From positions 1,860,001 to 1,924,000 of the forward strand of contig NZ_LWLN01000001.1 in the NCBI RefSeq assembly GCF_001953745.1: a stretch of 64,000 nt of DNA. Reading direction: 5' to 3'. The DNA comes from Natrinema saccharevitans (GTDB taxonomy: Archaea > Halobacteriota > Halobacteria > Halobacteriales > Natrialbaceae). Position numbers and translations under genes: made by a program. This document shows positions 56,075 through 64,000 of the stretch, one piece after another. The notes beneath the pieces were generated by a model that saw only the letters and a list, made by a program, of their open reading frames with translations, was not told the origin of the DNA and made no database searches. Numbering within the stretch: the stretch's first letter is position 1; each line of letters opens with the position of its first letter.

Positions 56075-56316
56075 GAGTCCAGTCGATCGGCGAGTCGGTC
56101 GAGTTCGTCTCGCGATCGCTCGTCCCGATCGCGAATCGCGTCGCGCATCTCCCGGGCTTCCTCGTCGGAAAGGATTCCGGCGAGGTCGAGGAGCGACCGC
56201 TCGCCGGCGATTCGCTCGACGGTATCGGAGAACGACTCTCCGGCCTTTTTTCGGCGTTTGAGCCGTTGATATGCCTCCTCGGTAAGTCGAACGTTTCGGT
56301 ACTCGGTTTCGCCCAT
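56071..56316 (-). CDS. vapB: VapB-type antitoxin (pair 2)
   Basis: In this 81-residue protein, NVRLTEEAYQRLKRRKKAGESFSD is a ribbon-helix-helix-like start. The LAGILSDEEAREMRDAI part resembles VAGILSSETAEGMRERL of the first antitoxin, so the two are related. TTAAT (complement of about 56340-56346) is the TATA box. GTATACT half-site lies directly before the ATG. Confidence 0.83.
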   Translation of the reverse strand: MGETEYRNVRLTEEAYQRLKRRKKAGESFSDTVERIAGERSLLDLAGILSDEEAREMRDAIRDRDERSRDELDRLADRLDS

Positions 56317-56332
56317 GTATACTGGTGTGTGC
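56317..56332 (-). promoter_or_regulatory. Half-palindrome before vapB pair 2
   Basis: GTATACT followed by a diverged arm (GGTGTGTGC), between TATA and ATG 56316, at the place where pair 1 has a full palindrome. It is a candidate, weaker, VapBC binding site. Confidence 0.45.
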
Positions 56333-56498
56333 AGAACGCGCTTAATCCTTGCCCCGCTCGATGTAATACCAGCCCCCATGATCCCGACCGGTTGCCCCGA
56401 ATCTCGATGCGTTTCAGTCGCGAAGGTGGCCACAACCGTGCATATTTCCGCTCGAGGAAAGAGCAACGCTTACAGGTTCGTGCGTTCCGCTATCGACC

Positions 56499-57848
56499 AT
56501 GCGAGAGAACGTGCTGCTGATCGGGGGCGGCGGCCGCGAACACGCCATCGCCCGCGCGCTCGAGGACAGCGAGGCCGACCTCTACGCCTGTGCCGGCAAC
56601 AAGAACCCCGGCATCGCCCGGATCGCCGTCGGGTTCGAAACGCTCGAGACGACCGATCCCGATGCCGTCGTCGAGTACGCCGAGGAGATCGACGCGACCA
56701 TCGCCGTTATCGGCCCGGAAGCGCCCCTCGAGGCCGGCGTCGCGGACGCGCTCGAGGCCGCGGGCGTCTACCCGTTCGGGCCGAAGGAGGCCGACGCCCG
56801 GATCGAGACGGACAAGGCCTTCCAGCGGCGGTTCATGGCGGAGAACGACATCCCCGGCTGTCCCGATTTCGAGACGTTCGACGACATGGACGCGGCGTGT
56901 GACTACATCGACGAGTACGACGGCGACCTGGCGATCAAGCCCGCCGGACTGACCGGGGGAAAGGGCGTCAAGGTCATCGGCGATCAGGTCACCGCCGAGG
57001 AGGGCAAGGAGTACGTCCGCGAGTCGGACTACGACCGGATCGTCTTAGAGGAGCGGCTGATCGGCGAGGAATTCACGATCCAGGCGTTCGTCGCCAACGG
57101 CGAGTTCCGGACCGCGCCCGCGGTGCAGGACCACAAACGCGCCTACGAGGGCGACGAGGGGCCCAACACCGGCGGCATGGGCAGCTACTCCGACGCGACG
57201 CCGGAGCTCCCCTTCATGACCGCCGAGGAGTACGACGAGGCCGTCGAGATCATCGCGGCCACCGTCGACGCCCTCGAGGACTACCGCGGAATCCTCTACG
57301 GCCAGTTCATGCTGACCGAGACCGGCCCCCGCGTCGTCGAGTTCAACGCCCGCTTCGGCGACCCCGAGGCGATGAACACGCTCCCGGTGCTCGAGACGGA
57401 CTTCCTCGACGTGCTCACCGCGGCACGGAACGGCGAGGCACCGCCGGAACTCGAGTTCGCCCCGCAGGCGACGGTCTGTAAGTACGCCGTCCCCGACGGC
57501 TACCCGACCGCTCCCGAAGCGGGTACGAAAGTGCAGGTCGACGAGGAGAGCGTGGCGCGGTCGGTCCGCGCCACGGAAAGCTCGAGCGGCGATGAGCCGC
57601 GAGAGAGCGCCGGGGACGCGCTGCTGTATTACGCCAGCGTGGACGAGCGCGACGACGGGATCTACACCACCACCTCGCGGTCGTTCGCCGTCGTCGGCGT
57701 CGCCGACTCGATCGCCGAAGCCGAGGAGATCGCCGAGGACGCGCTCGCAGTCGCCGGCGAGGACGGACTCCGGATCCGTCACGACATCGGGAAAGCCGAC
57801 CTCGTCCAGCAGCGGATCGACCACATGAACGAACTCCGCGGCGAGTAG
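56499..57848 (+). CDS. purD: Phosphoribosylamine-glycine ligase
   Basis: The 449-residue ATP-grasp enzyme joins phosphoribosylamine and glycine, step two of purine synthesis. It starts NVLLIGGGGREHAIARAL, the N-domain signature. GLTGGKGVKVI, EEFTIQAFV and FNARFGDPEAMN are the ATP-grasp and metal-binding motifs. A 20-residue Ser/Glu insertion near 355-375 is not typical of bacterial PurD and looks like a halophile loop. Confidence 0.95.
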   Translation: MRENVLLIGGGGREHAIARALEDSEADLYACAGNKNPGIARIAVGFETLETTDPDAVVEYAEEIDATIAVIGPEAPLEAGVADALEAAGVYPFGPKEADARIETDKAFQRRFMAENDIPGCPDFETFDDMDAACDYIDEYDGDLAIKPAGLTGGKGVKVIGDQVTAEEGKEYVRESDYDRIVLEERLIGEEFTIQAFVANGEFRTAPAVQDHKRAYEGDEGPNTGGMGSYSDATPELPFMTAEEYDEAVEIIAATVDALEDYRGILYGQFMLTETGPRVVEFNARFGDPEAMNTLPVLETDFLDVLTAARNGEAPPELEFAPQATVCKYAVPDGYPTAPEAGTKVQVDEESVARSVRATESSSGDEPRESAGDALLYYASVDERDDGIYTTTSRSFAVVGVADSIAEAEEIAEDALAVAGEDGLRIRHDIGKADLVQQRIDHMNELRGE

Positions 57849-57949
57849 CGATTGGCCCGTCTGGACGGAAATAGACTACTCGAACGGATCCGCTGCCATC
57901 GTAACCGAGTGATTCCGCCGGCCCGTTGGAGCCGCGATGACCGTATCGG

Positions 57950-58210
57950 TCAGGGCGATCGATTCGTCTCACCGGCGATGAAGTCGTGATCGTCGGCCGC
58001 GTCAGTTTCGTCACCGATATCGACGGGATCGAGTTCGGAAAACGTACCGTCCCGTTGCGTCACGACTTCGACGGCGAGCGTCCCGTCTTCGGTGACGCGC
58101 CAGCGGATTTTGTCCCCGGGTTCGATATCGAGTTCGCGTCGGACCGCTGCCGGAACCGTGACGGAATAGCTGTCGTTTATCGGCGGTTCCTCCTCGAGCC
58201 GATGCGGCAT
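57950..58210 (-). CDS. AbrB/SpoVT-type swapped-hairpin DNA-binding protein
   Basis: In this 86-residue protein, SYSVTVPAAVRRELDIEPGDKIRWRVTEDGTLAVEV (in part SVTVPAAVRRELDIEPGDK) is the AbrB fold, as found in transcription regulators and in MazE/VapB antitoxins. No toxin gene is adjacent, so it may be a stand-alone regulator. It is convergent with purD. Confidence 0.85.
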   Translation of the reverse strand: MPHRLEEEPPINDSYSVTVPAAVRRELDIEPGDKIRWRVTEDGTLAVEVVTQRDGTFSELDPVDIGDETDAADDHDFIAGETNRSP

Positions 58211-58307
58211 ACTCGACCCTACGTGATTCGTTTGGAAATGACTTGCCTCCTGATTTCTCGGTGGTGCAACGCGGCTTCCGAAAACCGAACCGACTACCTG
58301 CCGGATC

Positions 58308-59654
58308 TCAGGACGCGGCCTCGTCGATCGCCTCGAGCAACAGCCCTACCCCTAGCTCGATCTCGCGTTCGGTCACGTCGAGCGGGGGCAGCAATCGCAG
58401 CGTCTTGTAGCCACAGCCCAGCGTCAGCAGTCCCCGCCGGAACGCCGCCTCGAGGACCGCGTCCCGCCGATCCTGCGTCTCGAACTCGACGCCGAGCATC
58501 AGTCCGCGGCCTCGAACCTCGACCGCGCCGGGTGCGTCGCCGTCCTCGATGGCGTCCTCGAGTCGCCGTCGCAACTGCGCGCCGCGCTCGCGGGCGTTCG
58601 CGAGCAGGTCGTTCGCGTGAATCGCGTCGATCGTCAGGACACCCCGCATCGCGGCGAGGAGATCGCCCGCGCCCCACGTCGAGGAGAGTCGCCCCCGTTC
58701 GGCGGGGAAGACGTCCGAGCGCGACACCGTCGCGCCGACGCGCAGACCCTTCCCGCTCGTGATGACGTCGGGCGTGAGATCGAGGTGGTCGACGGCCCAC
58801 GATTCCCCCGTGCGGCCCACGCCGGACTGGATCTCGTCGGCGACGACCCGGAGGTCGTACCGCTCGCGCAGCGCCTCGAGGTCGCGGGCGAACTCGGGGT
58901 GGGCGACCCGGTAGCCGCCCTCGCCCTGAATCGGCTCGAGGATGAGGAAGGCGACCTCGTCGGGGTCGACGACGCCGCGTTCGGGGTGGAGGGCGTCGGC
59001 GACGACGTTGCCGCCGGGGCCGTCGGTCAGCCAGCGGCGCTGGTAGGCCTCGTCGGTCGCGGGGTAGGGGACGCTGACGACGCCCGGAACCTCGGGGAAG
59101 CCGCGTCGGTGGACGGCCTTCGAGCGGTTGAGCGAGAGCGCGCCGAGCGTGCGGCCGTGGAAGGCCCCCTCGAATGTGAACGCGCGGTGCCCGCCCGCGG
59201 CGTAGCAGCTCTTGACGGCGTTCTCGACGGCCTCCGCGCCGGAGTTAGAGAGGAAGACCCGGTCCATGTCGTAGTGATCCGTCATCGCGACCAACCGGTC
59301 CATCAGCTGGGTCGGGCCGGGGAAGTCGGGGTCATCTGGCGGCCCGCCGCCACTGACGTAGAAGTCCTGTCCCGCGATCTTGCCCGGATCGACGGGGCCG
59401 AAATCGCGGAGCCGCTCCCGGATCGTCGGATTGTTGTAGCCGAGCGGCGCGGCGGCGACGTGGCTCGTGAAATCGAGCAAGACGTTGCCGTCGACGTCGG
59501 TACAGAAGGGGCCGATCGCCTCGCCGCTGGCGTCCCAGACGAACTCGTAGACGTACGTACTCGGGGCGGCGAACCGGTGGTGGTAGTCGACCCACTCGCG
59601 GGCCCGCTGGCCGGGGAGGTCATCGACCGTGGGCTCGACCGTATCGCGGTCCAT
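58308..59654 (-). CDS. Class III pyridoxal-phosphate aminotransferase
   Basis: In this 448-residue enzyme, DEIQSGVGRTGESWA and the PLP-lysine motif ITSGKGLRVGA are the class III signatures, with SNSGAEAVENAVK for the cofactor phosphate. It moves amino groups between an omega-amino compound (for example 4-aminobutyrate or acetylornithine) and a keto acid. The exact substrate is not evident. ATG 59654 gives MDRDTVEPTVDDLPG. Confidence 0.9.
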   Translation of the reverse strand: MDRDTVEPTVDDLPGQRAREWVDYHHRFAAPSTYVYEFVWDASGEAIGPFCTDVDGNVLLDFTSHVAAAPLGYNNPTIRERLRDFGPVDPGKIAGQDFYVSGGGPPDDPDFPGPTQLMDRLVAMTDHYDMDRVFLSNSGAEAVENAVKSCYAAGGHRAFTFEGAFHGRTLGALSLNRSKAVHRRGFPEVPGVVSVPYPATDEAYQRRWLTDGPGGNVVADALHPERGVVDPDEVAFLILEPIQGEGGYRVAHPEFARDLEALRERYDLRVVADEIQSGVGRTGESWAVDHLDLTPDVITSGKGLRVGATVSRSDVFPAERGRLSSTWGAGDLLAAMRGVLTIDAIHANDLLANARERGAQLRRRLEDAIEDGDAPGAVEVRGRGLMLGVEFETQDRRDAVLEAAFRRGLLTLGCGYKTLRLLPPLDVTEREIELGVGLLLEAIDEAAS

Positions 59655-59702
59655 ACGATGTGTTAGCACGCCCGATCCAAATAGCCGCCGCTCGGTCTCA
59701 GT

Positions 59703-61001
59703 TCAGACGACGAGCAGGACGGACGCGAGCGCCCCACCGACGAGCAGCACGGTGCTGTAGGCCGCGACCCGGTTTCGGAACCCGTCGTTCGTCGACGCGG
59801 CCGCCAGCAGCGCCTTGACGACGATGCTCGAGACGGTCGCGAGCAGGACGGCGATCGTCGCCTCCGCGGGTCCGAGCTGGCCGCCGCGGTAGAGGACGAC
59901 CGCCGAGGTGGTCGCGCCGGCGCTCGAGACGAAGCCGCTGGCGACGGCCGTCGCGTAGAAGCCGAGCGTCCCGAACCAGGTCTCGGCCAGCGACCCGAAG
60001 ACGAGGACGACGAGAAAGACCGCGCCGAACCCGAGAGCGTTTTTCAGCGAGAAGGGGCTCTCGAGTTCCATCGGTCCGGACTCGCTCCAGTCGGCGGTCG
60101 CGGCCGCGACGGCGAACGCGAGGAGGATGACGGTCCCCAGCGGGACGATCGCCTCGAGGAGGATACCGGCCTCGCCGCCGGCGGTAAAGCCGACCGCGAT
60201 CGCGAGGTTGCGGGCAGCCATCGCGGCGTTGGCCAGCAGGATCGCGGCGACGGCGTAGGAGGCCGCCTCGGGGCGCTGGTCGACGTGATCGAGCATCGTC
60301 CCGACGACGGCCGTCGAGGAGGCCAGCCCGCCGAAGAAGCCGGTGATCGCGATGCCGCGGCCGCCGTAGGTCGAGACGATCGCGTAGTTGGCGATGCCGA
60401 TCCCCGCGACGGCGACGACCATCAGCCAGATGACCTGGGGCTCGAGCGGGATGGTGATACCGGCGATCTCGGGCTCGTAGGTCGCCGGGAGAAGCGGATA
60501 GATGACGAACGCGAGGATGGCAAATTCGGTCGTCGAGCGCATCTCCTCGCGGGAGAGCCCCCACGCGAACTCGTGGAGTTCCCGCTTCAACACCAGCAAC
60601 AGCGACGAGAGGACCGCGACGGTGACTCCCTCGAGGATGAACCCGGCCGAGACTAACACGCCGACGCCGTAGGCGACGAGCATCGACACCGAGGTCGTCA
60701 GCGAGAGGCCGGTTTCCGCTTCCTCGCCTTCCATGAGCCCCTGCACGGCCAGCAAGACCCCCTGGACGATCACCAGCAATCCGCCCAGCAGGAGCAGGCT
60801 CTCGCCGAAGCCGGCCTCGCGGACCAGCACGGTAAAGACCGCCCCGAGCAGACTGATCAGGGAGAACGTCCGGATGCCGGCGGCCTTCTGTGACCACTCC
60901 CGCTCGAGGCCGAGGAACATCCCCAGCGCGCCGGCCAGCGCGAGGCGGACGACCGTCTCCTCGAGCGGCGCGTCGGCGAGTTGTAACGGGACCGTGTTCA
61001 C
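59703..61001 (-). CDS. MgtC/SapB plus DUF4010 membrane protein
   Basis: In this 432-residue membrane protein, the MgtC-like start is RLALAGALGMFLGLEREW, with the characteristic GxxxGLERE segment. DUF4010 forms the rest. About 12 helices are visible. MgtC-related proteins aid survival at low magnesium in bacteria; the archaeal function is unknown. It is near a PadR regulator but separated by about 120 bases. Confidence 0.87.
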   Translation of the reverse strand: MNTVPLQLADAPLEETVVRLALAGALGMFLGLEREWSQKAAGIRTFSLISLLGAVFTVLVREAGFGESLLLLGGLLVIVQGVLLAVQGLMEGEEAETGLSLTTSVSMLVAYGVGVLVSAGFILEGVTVAVLSSLLLVLKRELHEFAWGLSREEMRSTTEFAILAFVIYPLLPATYEPEIAGITIPLEPQVIWLMVVAVAGIGIANYAIVSTYGGRGIAITGFFGGLASSTAVVGTMLDHVDQRPEAASYAVAAILLANAAMAARNLAIAVGFTAGGEAGILLEAIVPLGTVILLAFAVAAATADWSESGPMELESPFSLKNALGFGAVFLVVLVFGSLAETWFGTLGFYATAVASGFVSSAGATTSAVVLYRGGQLGPAEATIAVLLATVSSIVVKALLAAASTNDGFRNRVAAYSTVLLVGGALASVLLVV

Positions 61002-61123
61002 TCCCGACCGTTCACCGTGGTGGCATATAAGGGGCCCGCCGACCTCGACGACGGCTCGGTGGCGGTTCGATGCGCGGCCGTCCGGAACGGACAGTGCGAC
61101 GCCGACCCGGTTCGGTGAGCGCG

Positions 61124-61399
61124 CTACAGGTCGACGTACTGGGACTCCCAGTCACGACGCGCCTCGAGTTCGCGGCGGCCGCGCCGTGTGAGCGTATAGA
61201 AGTTCGTTCGGCGGTCGCGCCGGCCCTTCTCGACGAGTCCCTTGTCGACGAGGGTATCGAGGTTCGGGTAGAGGCGGCCGTGGTGGATTTCCTTTTCGTA
61301 GTACTGCTCGAGTTCCTCTTTGATCGCCAGTCCGTGTGGCTCCTCCTCGCCAGCGATGACGTAGAGCAGGTCACGCTGAAATCCTGTCAGGTCGTACAT
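61124..61399 (-). CDS. PadR-family transcription regulator
   Basis: The 91-residue winged-helix regulator contains GFQRDLLYVIAGEEEPHGLAIKEELEQYY (in part QRDLLYVIAGEEEPHGLAIK), HHGRLYPNLDTLVDKGLVEK and FYTLTRRGRREL, the PadR motifs, without a C-terminal effector domain. Such short PadR proteins dimerise and often repress a neighbouring transporter gene, here possibly the MgtC/DUF4010 gene. The ligand is unknown. Confidence 0.9.
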   Translation of the reverse strand: MYDLTGFQRDLLYVIAGEEEPHGLAIKEELEQYYEKEIHHGRLYPNLDTLVDKGLVEKGRRDRRTNFYTLTRRGRRELEARRDWESQYVDL

Positions 61400-61707
61400 T
61401 GGGGAAGTACCAATCGCATTTACTGTCGAATTTTAATAAGGCTATCGGGTTGTTTCGATCGAAAGAGTCGTATTACCAGTGAGCAGTGTCGTTTCGAACG
61501 ATCGGGATCCATAATGCCGGTGACGCATCGTCCGACAGACCACACATAACGAGTGGTTCATGTTTACAGTACAGCTATTATATTTCCGTACAATTATACT
61601 GCCGAGAACGGTGCCCGAGCAGTCGTTTTTCGGCAAACGAGCGACTGACCAGTCGTAGCCGAATCGAAGAGTCAGGACTAGAACATTCGTATCGAAACAG
61701 GAAAGCA
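61400..61707. other. Gene-free AT-rich stretch
   Basis: About 300 bases with several AT clusters (TTTTAATAAG, TATTATATTTCC, CAATTATAC) and no convincing coding frame. A 117-residue minus frame spans it but has Cys/Arg/Thr-rich composition unlike real genes here. Twin hairpins follow. Confidence 0.45.
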
Positions 61708-61738
61708 GATCGCGTGACGGGAAAAGTGTCACGCGATC
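61708..61738. repeat. Perfect 11-base inverted repeat
   Basis: GATCGCGTGAC (61708-61718), nine-base loop, GTCACGCGATC (61728-61738). It is the first of two consecutive hairpins in gene-free DNA. Confidence 0.7.
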
Positions 61739-61764
61739 GCTTGCCGCCCTGAATTGGTCCCCGC

Positions 61765-61794
61765 TGACGCTTCGGCCCTCCAAGCGAAGCGTCA
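61765..61794. repeat. Perfect 10-base inverted repeat
   Basis: TGACGCTTCG (61765-61774), ten-base loop, CGAAGCGTCA (61785-61794). It is the second hairpin, 26 bases after the first. Confidence 0.7.
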
Positions 61795-61884
61795 CGTGGA
61801 AGATTCAGTTGCGCCTACTTAAATGTAACGACATGGCTCGGCCGCGGCGCGACCGGATCGATCGAGAGGCTGGCCCGGCCGCGA

Positions 61885-62031
61885 TCAGATGTGTTCCTCC
61901 TCGAGGACCCAGCCGATCGCGCGCTTGTAGTAGGTAAACATCTCCTCGACGCCGTCGTGGCGCATCTCGTCGCTCTCGAGGTGTTCCTTGAGGAACTCGT
62001 ACTGCTCGCGGATTTCTTCTTCGTCGCGCAT
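61885..62031 (-). CDS. 48-residue acidic helical protein
   Basis: ATG at 62031, TGA at 61887-61885. The peptide starts MRDEEEIREQYEFLKEHLES and ends GWVLEEEHI. It is highly charged and predicted helical throughout, with no membrane segment. Codon use is haloarchaeal. Such short proteins are probably partners or regulators, but nothing specific can be said. Confidence 0.65.
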   Translation of the reverse strand: MRDEEEIREQYEFLKEHLESDEMRHDGVEEMFTYYKRAIGWVLEEEHI

Positions 62032-62223
62032 ACCAGTCACTACCGACCGAGAGGCCAAAAAGGTCGGTACGTGATCGGTTCGGTCGCTCGAGCGATGGTG
62101 TCGAGTTCGATGCAGCGCGAGCCGTTTCGGGACGGAACGGCCGCTTTCCCGTGAAACGATCGCGGATCGGTGGGAAACGGGGCCGGTCCCCCGCGGGGAT
62201 CGGAGACGGGACGGACGACGCGG

Positions 62224-62877
62224 CTACGTGTCGTCGCTCTCGTTTTCGGTCGCGTTCTCGCTCTCGTTGTCCGTGCCGCCGTCGCCAGCCTCGGCGTCGC
62301 CGAACGCGAGGGTGACTTCCTCGTCGTCGCCGTCGATCTCGACGTCGTCCTCCGTCTCCTCGCCCTCGTTCTCGGCGGTGACGGTGTACTCGCCGTCCTC
62401 GAGGTCCTCGAACTCGACCTCGCCGTCACCGTCGGTCTCGTCCTCCATCGGGAACTCCTCGCCCGCCCCGCCGGTGGTCGTCTCGTTGTCCGTCCCGTCG
62501 TCCTCGGTTTCGTTGTCCGACTCGTTTTCCAGTCCGCCGTCTTCGGTTTCGTTATCCGACTCGTTACCGATCGTATCGTCCGTCTCGTTGTCCGACTCGT
62601 TGCCGGTTCCTCCGTCTTCGCCGTCCATCTCGCCCGTACCGGCCTGCTCGAGGGTGACGGTCGCGCCCTCGACCGGGCCGTCGTCGTCCTCGACCGTGAC
62701 CGTCAGGGTATACGTTCCGTCCTCGTCGGCGCCCGTCTCGTCGTCGGTGTCGTTCGTCTCGTCGTCGGACTCGTTGTCGTCGCCGGGGCCGCTGTTTGCA
62801 CAGCCGGCCAGCGCGACAACGCCTGCGGTTCCGCTTGCGGTCACGAACGTCCGTCGGGTCAGTCGTCGATGGGACAT
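62224..62877 (-). CDS. Tat lipoprotein rich in N-glycosylation sequons
   Basis: The 217-residue product starts with a Tat signal (TRRTFVTASG) and lipobox LAGC (Cys about residue 26). Two beta-sandwich-like halves (TYTLTVTVEDDDGPVEGATVTL, in part TLTVTVEDDDGPVEGATV; and GEVEFEDLEDGEYTV) flank and follow an acidic tract with repeated NESDNETED. I count 12 N-x-S/T sequons, so surface N-glycosylation is likely. It resembles a PEGA/CarboxypepD-like Ig-type domain split by a linker; function unknown. Confidence 0.75.
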   Translation of the reverse strand: MSHRRLTRRTFVTASGTAGVVALAGCANSGPGDDNESDDETNDTDDETGADEDGTYTLTVTVEDDDGPVEGATVTLEQAGTGEMDGEDGGTGNESDNETDDTIGNESDNETEDGGLENESDNETEDDGTDNETTTGGAGEEFPMEDETDGDGEVEFEDLEDGEYTVTAENEGEETEDDVEIDGDDEEVTLAFGDAEAGDGGTDNESENATENESDDT

Positions 62878-63128
62878 ATCCGTTCGTTGGACGGTCCCGT
62901 TGGTCTGGGTATGGCCTGCACCTGCTATCCGTTAATAACCTATTGAACGACACCCGAGGACCGATGACTGTCATCGCTTTCGGAACGCAACATTCCCTTG
63001 GGACGAAACGAACGCGGGGCGGCCTACCGCCTGCCCGACGGCACCGGACCGACAGCGGTGGCTCGAGCGCGCTGCACGCGCGAATCGGGTCCGGTGGGCC
63101 TTTTGCGGTCCCGACCCTACGACGACGT

Positions 63129-63839
63129 ATGAAGATCCGGGGCGAGCGCGAGTGCAAGGAGTGTGGGACCCGCTGGTCGTACTACGAGACGGGCAGCGTC
63201 GGCTGTCCGGCCTGCGGGAGCCTCCGGAGCGTCGGCGTCGACGAGCGGACCGAACACACGGACCTGCGCGTCGAGTTCGATCTGACGCCGGTTCGAAACG
63301 CCATCGACGAGGCCGACGCCGACGACCTCGCGGAGCGGGCCGGCGATCGCTGTCGGGAGTACGTCCGCCGCCGCGGGTTCGTCAACGCCGGCACCCTCCG
63401 GAACCTCGACGACACCTACCTCGGGGCCAGCGAGTTGCTCCACGTCGCCGACATCGTCGGCCGGACGACCCGCCTCGAGGACCGCGAGGAACTGTACTTC
63501 CTCGCTCTGCTGCGCGATGCCGATCAGGGCGAGCGGCCGCCCGTCGCGGACGTCCCGCCGACGCTGCGGGCGGCCCGCGGGCTCGCCTACGCCAACGCCG
63601 TCCGGGAGTACCGGCGCGATGTCCGCACCTGGGCCGAGGACCGCGACCTGACCGCCGGCGAACGGCGGGCCCTCGAGACGCTGGGCGAACACGTCAAGCG
63701 GATCCGGATGCTCGACGGCGACGTCGAACCCCGAACCGCCGAACGACTCGTCGAGGCGACGCGCGACCTTGCAAACGGGCTCCGCGGCGACGAGTTCGCC
63801 TTCGCGCAGGCCCAGGAGCGACTGGACGCCCTCGAGTGA
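63129..63839 (+). CDS. Zinc-ribbon protein, unknown function
   Basis: In this 236-residue protein, residues 1-40 form a zinc ribbon with Cys pairs CKECGTRW and CPACGSL, as in TFIIB-like or nucleic-acid-binding ribbons. The remaining residues are helical and charged (LAERAGDRCREYVRRRGFV, TAERLVEATRDLANGL) with no known domain. I start at ATG 63129 at the ribbon. DNA or RNA binding is inference. Confidence 0.75.
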   Translation: MKIRGERECKECGTRWSYYETGSVGCPACGSLRSVGVDERTEHTDLRVEFDLTPVRNAIDEADADDLAERAGDRCREYVRRRGFVNAGTLRNLDDTYLGASELLHVADIVGRTTRLEDREELYFLALLRDADQGERPPVADVPPTLRAARGLAYANAVREYRRDVRTWAEDRDLTAGERRALETLGEHVKRIRMLDGDVEPRTAERLVEATRDLANGLRGDEFAFAQAQERLDALE

Positions 63840-64000
63840 CGCGGGTCGAACTCAGAGCGGGTCGCCGGACCCATTCGGGTACCGTCGACGGGCGCGTTGG
63901 GGGCCGGAACGAATGGCGGCCGGCAACAACCGCCGGTCCGAATCTTTTCATTCTTATAGGATCCATCAATTATTGCCAGGCGAACGCAGCGAACGCCCTC

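Noticed and set aside
61442-61795. Minus-strand 117-residue frame in the gene-free stretch
   Set aside because: Start lies inside a hairpin, composition (Cys, Thr, Arg, Asn rich) differs from real genes here, and codon use is not GC3-biased.
62990-63070. Possible third, inverted copy of the hairpin repeat
   Set aside because: Only a CCGCTGTC-GTC-GTGCCG-like core matches; the rest, including the hairpin arms, does not.

Overview
The window is chromosomal DNA of an extremely halophilic archaeon (class Halobacteria; the gene set would suit Natrialbaceae, but that is inference). The evidence is: high GC; strongly Asp/Glu-rich proteins; many Tat and Tat-lipoprotein signal peptides; archaeal TATA boxes about 27 bases before start codons with almost no leader; archaeal-type methionine adenosyltransferase, PyrB/PyrI and DpsA; and HTH_10 (bacterio-opsin-activator-like) and RecA/KaiC-like regulators. 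No rRNA, CRISPR array, intact transposase or replication origin was seen. There is one tRNA gene, tRNA-Lys(CTT).

Layout. 1-3.4 kb: partial and small hypothetical genes, a secreted Tat protein and a HAD phosphatase. 3.5-8.1 kb: thioesterase, a TraB-family membrane protein overlapping a site-2-protease-like gene, purM and a universal stress protein. 8.2-10.3 kb: macro-domain protein, then a 55-residue protein gene and the ferritin-like dpsA, both preceded by DtxR-type boxes. 10.3-16 kb: aldehyde dehydrogenase, lipoprotein, PfkB sugar kinase and a BrkB/YihY membrane protein. 16.2-19.1 kb: a complete zinc/manganese-type ABC importer. 19.1-22.9 kb: ADP-forming acyl-CoA synthetase, whose frame runs without a stop from an upstream membrane-protein frame, overlapping a DRTGG-domain protein. 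23-25.6 kb: enoyl-CoA hydratase, a PRC-barrel protein and a TrkA-N/DHH protein.

25.6-28 kb is an accessory spot. It holds tRNA-Lys, a duplicated tRNA 3' end, a less GC-rich tandem stress-protein gene, a decayed-looking stretch, mobB and two copies of a hairpin-containing repeat. 28-32 kb: molybdate/tungstate-type binding protein and permease with no ATPase beside them, an HTH regulator, a second enoyl-CoA hydratase and a PRC-barrel protein with an acidic tail. 32.4-33.7 kb encodes an Arg/Gln/Ser-rich, probably disordered basic protein, very unlike its acidic neighbours.

34-43 kb is mostly housekeeping: pyrBI, a RecA-fold protein with a lost Walker A motif, an FKBP isomerase, a CYTH protein, methionine adenosyltransferase, an MFS carrier and thiI. 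43-52.4 kb: small and secreted hypotheticals, cysteine synthase, a thioredoxin, VapBC pair 1, a YyaL-type protein and aconitase. 52.4-64 kb: a repeat-bearing secreted protein, thyA-folA, VapBC pair 2, purD, an AbrB protein, an aminotransferase, an MgtC/DUF4010 membrane protein, a PadR regulator, a glycosylation-sequon-rich lipoprotein and a zinc-ribbon protein.

The leads I consider strongest are: the iron-box pair around dpsA; the TraB/site-2-protease couple; the tRNA-Lys repeat region; a palindromic operator whose half-site recurs at both VapBC promoters; the basic disordered protein; and two gene-free stretches with perfect hairpins. No wholly new multi-gene system could be shown from sequence alone.
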